A model generated the notes under the pieces. That model searched no databases. It had not been told where the DNA came from and saw nothing but the letters and a program-made list of their open reading frames with translations. Made by a program: the position numbers and the translations under genes. From Acidobacteriota bacterium (GTDB lineage Bacteria > Acidobacteriota > Terriglobia > Terriglobales > Acidobacteriaceae), in contig JAJYSL010000151.1 in the NCBI GenBank assembly GCA_021793595.1, positions 1 through 10,187 of the forward strand: DNA of 10,187 nt. The letters run 5' to 3'. Shown here in pieces: positions 8,171 to 10,187 of this stretch; the stretch's first letter is position 1, and each line of letters begins with the position of its first letter.

Positions 8171-8209
8171 AAATAAAAAACCCACCTGAACGGCTCTTCC
8201 GTCGGTGGG
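8171..8209 (-). terminator. Intrinsic terminator/attenuator in the cysD leader
   Basis: On the minus strand CCCACC (8209-8204) pairs with GGTGGG (8186-8181). An inner ACGG/CCGT stem (8202-8199 with 8193-8190) is closed by a 5-base loop. The hairpin is followed directly by six T and then ATTT (8180-8171). On the plus strand the hairpin lacks a T-run, so it works only in the minus direction. It could end the malic-enzyme transcript, but it lies ~290 bases after that stop codon and ~55 bases before cysD. A role as conditional terminator of the cys operon fits better. Confidence 0.8.
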
Positions 8210-8260
8210 CGTCTGATTTGGGTTACTTCAAAGCTTTTCAGCTTTTTATGCTACCCCGAC
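8201..8260 (-). promoter_or_regulatory. Possible antiterminator pairing
   Basis: GTCGG (8260-8256), within the last codons of the leader ORF, is perfectly complementary to CCGAC (8205-8201), which overlaps the 5' arm of the terminator. Forming this helix would prevent the terminator. A ribosome sitting at the leader stop codon (8248-8246) would cover GTCGG, while one stalled on the Cys codons (8311-8294) would not. The helix is only 5 bp plus an isolated pair, so this is a model to test by folding. Confidence 0.35.
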
Positions 8261-8338
8261 CCTGCAGAAGGCATGAGATTGTGTCCGCATGTTACACACG
8301 CAACACAGACAGCCCATTCTGGAAGTCGAGAAATTCAT
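8246..8338 (-). CDS. Putative cysteine-rich leader peptide of the cys operon
   Basis: A 30-codon ORF, ATG 8338 to TAA 8248-8246, too short for usual gene finders. It has five Cys codons, at positions 10, 12, 13, 15 and 25; four of them form the run CLCCVC (10-15, bases 8311-8294). Cys runs are rare in ordinary proteins but expected in a peptide that senses charged cysteinyl-tRNA. Cysteine-responsive leader peptides before cys genes are known in actinobacteria. Here the ORF precedes an intrinsic terminator and the operon for sulfide, the sulfur donor for cysteine. An alternative start is ATG at codon 8. The Shine-Dalgarno is weak (GTGAG about 7 bases upstream). Caveat: the stretch is GT-rich, and such sequence gives Cys, Val and Leu codons in more than one frame, so chance is possible. 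Confidence 0.5.
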   Translation of the reverse strand: MNFSTSRMGCLCCVCNMRTQSHAFCRVGVA

Positions 8339-8348
8339 CGCTGCACTC

Positions 8349-8378
8349 ACTGTAACGGTCGAGGCCACCAGACGTCAA
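8349..8378 (-). promoter_or_regulatory. Candidate sigma-70 promoter in the cys leader
   Basis: TTGACG (8378-8373) and TACAGT (8354-8349) are separated by 18 bases, matching the -35 and -10 consensus at 5/6 and 4/6. A transcript from it would begin about 4-5 bases before the leader ORF's ATG, which would then be almost leaderless. That is unusual and lowers confidence. Confidence 0.25.
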
Positions 8379-8400
8379 GAACAAGATAAGATTTCAGCCC

Positions 8401-8422
8401 AGCGCTCCAATCTTCAAGCGCC
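8401..8422 (-). other. Hairpin early in the cys leader
   Basis: GCGCT and AGCGC form a 5-bp stem, extended by a G-T wobble, around a 10-base loop. No T-run follows, so it is not a good terminator for the malic-enzyme gene. It may stabilise the 5' end of the operon RNA if transcription starts at the upstream promoter. Confidence 0.25.
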
Positions 8423-8439
8423 TTAATTAATAAAAGGGC

Positions 8440-8454
8440 GCAAGAATCATGCCA
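8440..8454 (-). promoter_or_regulatory. Sigma-54-like -24/-12 promoter before the cys leader
   Basis: Minus-strand TGGCATGATTCTTGC matches the sigma-54 consensus TGGCACG-N4-TTGC except for C to T at one position. It keeps the GG and GC dinucleotides with exactly 10 bases between. An AT-rich stretch (TTTTATTAATTAA) covers the expected melting and start region near 8428, about 90 bases before the leader ORF. Activation would need an enhancer-binding protein, none of which is encoded in the window. Sulfate operons are not usually sigma-54 dependent, so this needs experimental support. Confidence 0.4.
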
Positions 8455-8499
8455 CAACCACATAGCATCACAACGACCGCAACGTGCTACAGAACTCCC

Positions 8500-10187
8500 C
8501 TATCCTTTCAGCGTGTCGGTCCCACCGACACGCTCGTACGGCACATAGACCGGCTCCCAAATATTTGCATCCAACTCTCGCTCCAGTCTGTCTTCGTCCG
8601 CAATTTGCGCCTCGCCATCTTGTATGGCTCGCTTGCCCACAGCCCGCGCGATGAGGCAGCTCAGCCGACGCGAGTCAGAAAGCGGCGGTAGAAGATTCCC
8701 GTTCTTGTCTTCGTGGGTCGGAACCAAACGCGCCAATTCCTTCGCGGCAGCCATGATCATCGAATCGGTGACATGTCTGGCCCTGGATGCGACGATTCCA
8801 AGTGCCAGCCCAGGAAAGATGTAGGAGTTGTTGGGCTGTGCGATGGCGACCCTGTGGCCGCGAAACTCCACCGGCTCGAAGGGACTCCCCGTCCCGATCA
8901 GCGCTCGTCCCTCCGTCCAATCCACCAGGTCGTGCGGAGTGGCTTCACAGCAGGAAGTAGGATTCGACAGCGCGAAGATGATGGGCCGGAGAGTGTGTCT
9001 GGCCATTTCGCGCACGGTATCCTGAGTGAAAGCGCCACATTGTCCCGATACTCCAATGAGGACCGTAGGTTTGGCGTGACGCGCCACGTCCAGCAATGAA
9101 ATGTCTTCTCCGGAAGATTTCCACGCCCGCACTTCCTCCTCTGCACGGGCGAACGACAATTGCTCCGGTCGCACATCCTTGGCGTGCTCGGTAATCAGTC
9201 CGCAACGATCGACAGCATAGAAACAGTTTCGAGCCGCCTCTTTTGAAATTCCCTGGTCCTGCATCAGCTGCACCAGCATATTCGCGATTCCGATGCCGGC
9301 GGTACCGAATCCAAAAATGACAATTCTCTGTTGTTCCAGCGGCACGCCCGTCACTTGGATGGCAGAAAGCAACGTTGCGGCTGCTACCGCCGCCGTACCT
9401 TGAATGTCGTCGTTGAACGTGCATAGCTGGCTTCGATAGCGAGCCAAAAGCCGCGCGGCATTCGAACCTGCAAAATCTTCCCATTGCAACAGCACATGCG
9501 GCCAACGTTTCTTGACGCTTTTGACGAAACTATCGACGAACGCGTCGTACTCCTCGCCGCGAATCCGATGATGCCTCCAACCGATATAGATCGGACTCTT
9601 CAAGCGGTCTTCATTGTCCGTGCCGACATCCAACAGCACGGGCAAACAATGCTCCGGATGAATACCCCCGAGCGCCGTGTACAGGGCCATCTTCCCGATC
9701 GGGATGCCCATTCCGCCCGCGCCTTGATCGCCGAGCCCCAGAATGCGTTCGCCGTCGCTGACCACGATACATTTCACATCGTCGAAATGCGATTGGTTCA
9801 GGATCTGATCGATCCGATCTCTGTTGGAATAGCTGAGGAACAATCCGCGGGGCTTTCTCCATATCTCGCTGAATCGCTGGCAACCCTCCCCCACCGTGGG
9901 CGTATAGACAAGGGGCAAAATCTCATCAATGTTTTGCAGTAATAACGCATAGAACAGGGTCTCGTTCGCATCCTGCAGGTCGCGCAGAAAGGTGTATTTA
10001 TGGAAGGGAGTCGGTTGCCCCCGCAACGCTTGCATGCGTCGATCAATCTGCTCCTCAAGAGTCCCGACGTGCGGCGGCAGTAATCCGTGCAGATGGAATA
10101 GATCTCGTTCGTAGTCGGAAAAGGCCGTCCCCTTGTTGAACCGCGGAGAATTGATCAGGTCATATCCAGAAAGAGAAATCTTGCGTA
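8500..10187 (-). CDS. maeA: NAD-type malic enzyme, 5' end beyond the window edge
   Basis: Oxidative decarboxylation of malate to pyruvate and CO2 with NAD(P)+, cytoplasmic. 561 residues are visible. The frame is open from Met 10035 back to the right edge, and those 50 extra residues (including SPRFNKGTAF and LHGLLPPHVGTLEEQ) are classic malic-enzyme N-terminus. Met 10035 is therefore internal and only a short N-terminus is missing. In visible numbering the catalytic Tyr is Y94 (VYTPTVGEG), the Lys K165 (GIPIGK) and the metal ligands E236, D237 (WEDF) and D260 (FNDDIQG); their spacings equal those of the human mitochondrial enzyme. A Rossmann loop, FGFGTAGIG (291-299), follows, then SNPTS and TGSPFEPV. 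The length and close match to E. coli SfcA/MaeA favour the NAD form, but cofactor choice is not proven. Its stop lies 384 bases before cysD, so it is probably a separate transcription unit. Confidence 0.95.
   Translation of the reverse strand, partial: RKISLSGYDLINSPRFNKGTAFSDYERDLFHLHGLLPPHVGTLEEQIDRRMQALRGQPTPFHKYTFLRDLQDANETLFYALLLQNIDEILPLVYTPTVGEGCQRFSEIWRKPRGLFLSYSNRDRIDQILNQSHFDDVKCIVVSDGERILGLGDQGAGGMGIPIGKMALYTALGGIHPEHCLPVLLDVGTDNEDRLKSPIYIGWRHHRIRGEEYDAFVDSFVKSVKKRWPHVLLQWEDFAGSNAARLLARYRSQLCTFNDDIQGTAAVAAATLLSAIQVTGVPLEQQRIVIFGFGTAGIGIANMLVQLMQDQGISKEAARNCFYAVDRCGLITEHAKDVRPEQLSFARAEEEVRAWKSSGEDISLLDVARHAKPTVLIGVSGQCGAFTQDTVREMARHTLRPIIFALSNPTSCCEATPHDLVDWTEGRALIGTGSPFEPVEFRGHRVAIAQPNNSYIFPGLALGIVASRARHVTDSMIMAAAKELARLVPTHEDKNGNLLPPLSDSRRLSCLIARAVGKRAIQDGEAQIADEDRLERELDANIWEPVYVPYERVGGTDTLKG

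Larger units (their letters stand above)
8117..8439 (-). promoter_or_regulatory. Leader (5' UTR) of the cysDNH-sir-cysG operon
   Basis: The roughly 380 bases between the malic-enzyme stop and cysD hold no protein of normal size. Read on the minus strand they contain, in order: a sigma-54-like promoter (8454-8440), a GC-rich hairpin (8422-8401), a possible sigma-70 promoter (8378-8349), a short Cys-rich ORF (8338-8246), a small AAAGC/GCTTT stem after it (about 8245-8228), an intrinsic terminator (8209-8171) and the cysD ribosome-binding site. I found no plausible promoter in the ~55 bases between the terminator and cysD. Operon transcripts therefore probably have to pass the terminator, which is the arrangement of an attenuator. 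No match to the SAM-I, SAM-II or cobalamin riboswitch consensus was recognised. Confidence 0.6.

Noticed and set aside
8171..8439. A SAM, cobalamin or other known riboswitch in the cys leader.
   Set aside because: A leader plus terminator before sulfur genes suggested it, but none of the SAM-I, SAM-II or cobalamin core motifs I know can be found. The Cys-codon ORF explains the layout better.
8500..10035. A complete malic enzyme starting at ATG 10035.
   Set aside because: The frame continues without a stop to the window edge, and the extra 50 residues are strongly family-like, so the gene is cut by the window.

Overview
The window is a moderately GC-rich bacterial chromosome segment (AT-rich only in the first ~180 bases). 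It is dominated by a tightly packed assimilatory sulfate-reduction operon on the minus strand. The gene set, the siroheme-type sulfite reductase, the APS-type CysH and the CysN architecture would suit an acidobacterium, but that placement is an inference and no marker gene is present. No tRNA, rRNA, CRISPR array, insertion sequence or phage gene is visible.

Layout. 1-204: AT-rich upstream region with a candidate sigma-70 promoter. 205-1398 (+): AgaS-type double-SIS sugar isomerase/deaminase. 1399-1477: short gap between convergent genes. 1478-8116 (-): five genes in transcription order cysD, cysN, cysH, sir (siroheme sulfite reductase), cysG. The first four overlap by 1 to 4 bases (TAATG or ATGA junctions), and cysG follows 27 bases later. 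8117-8499: a long leader/intergenic region. 8500 to the right edge (-): NAD-type malic enzyme whose first residues lie outside the window; the reading frame stays open to base 10187, so the internal Met at 10035 is not the start.

How the genes work together. CysD and CysN activate sulfate to APS. CysH carries the CC...CxxC iron-sulfur motif of APS reductases and takes APS straight to sulfite. Sir reduces sulfite to sulfide with siroheme made by the fused CysG. No APS kinase is needed. Fittingly, the C-terminus of CysN carries what looks like a shrunken APS-kinase (CysC) domain that has lost its P-loop and most catalytic segments while staying in frame.

The most interesting regulatory signal is the cysD leader. 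A 30-codon ORF with a Cys-Leu-Cys-Cys-Val-Cys run (five Cys in total) is followed by a possible antiterminator strand and a textbook intrinsic terminator (hairpin plus six U) located before cysD. The geometry fits ribosome-mediated attenuation sensing cysteinyl-tRNA supply. A sigma-54-like -24/-12 element lies upstream of the leader ORF.
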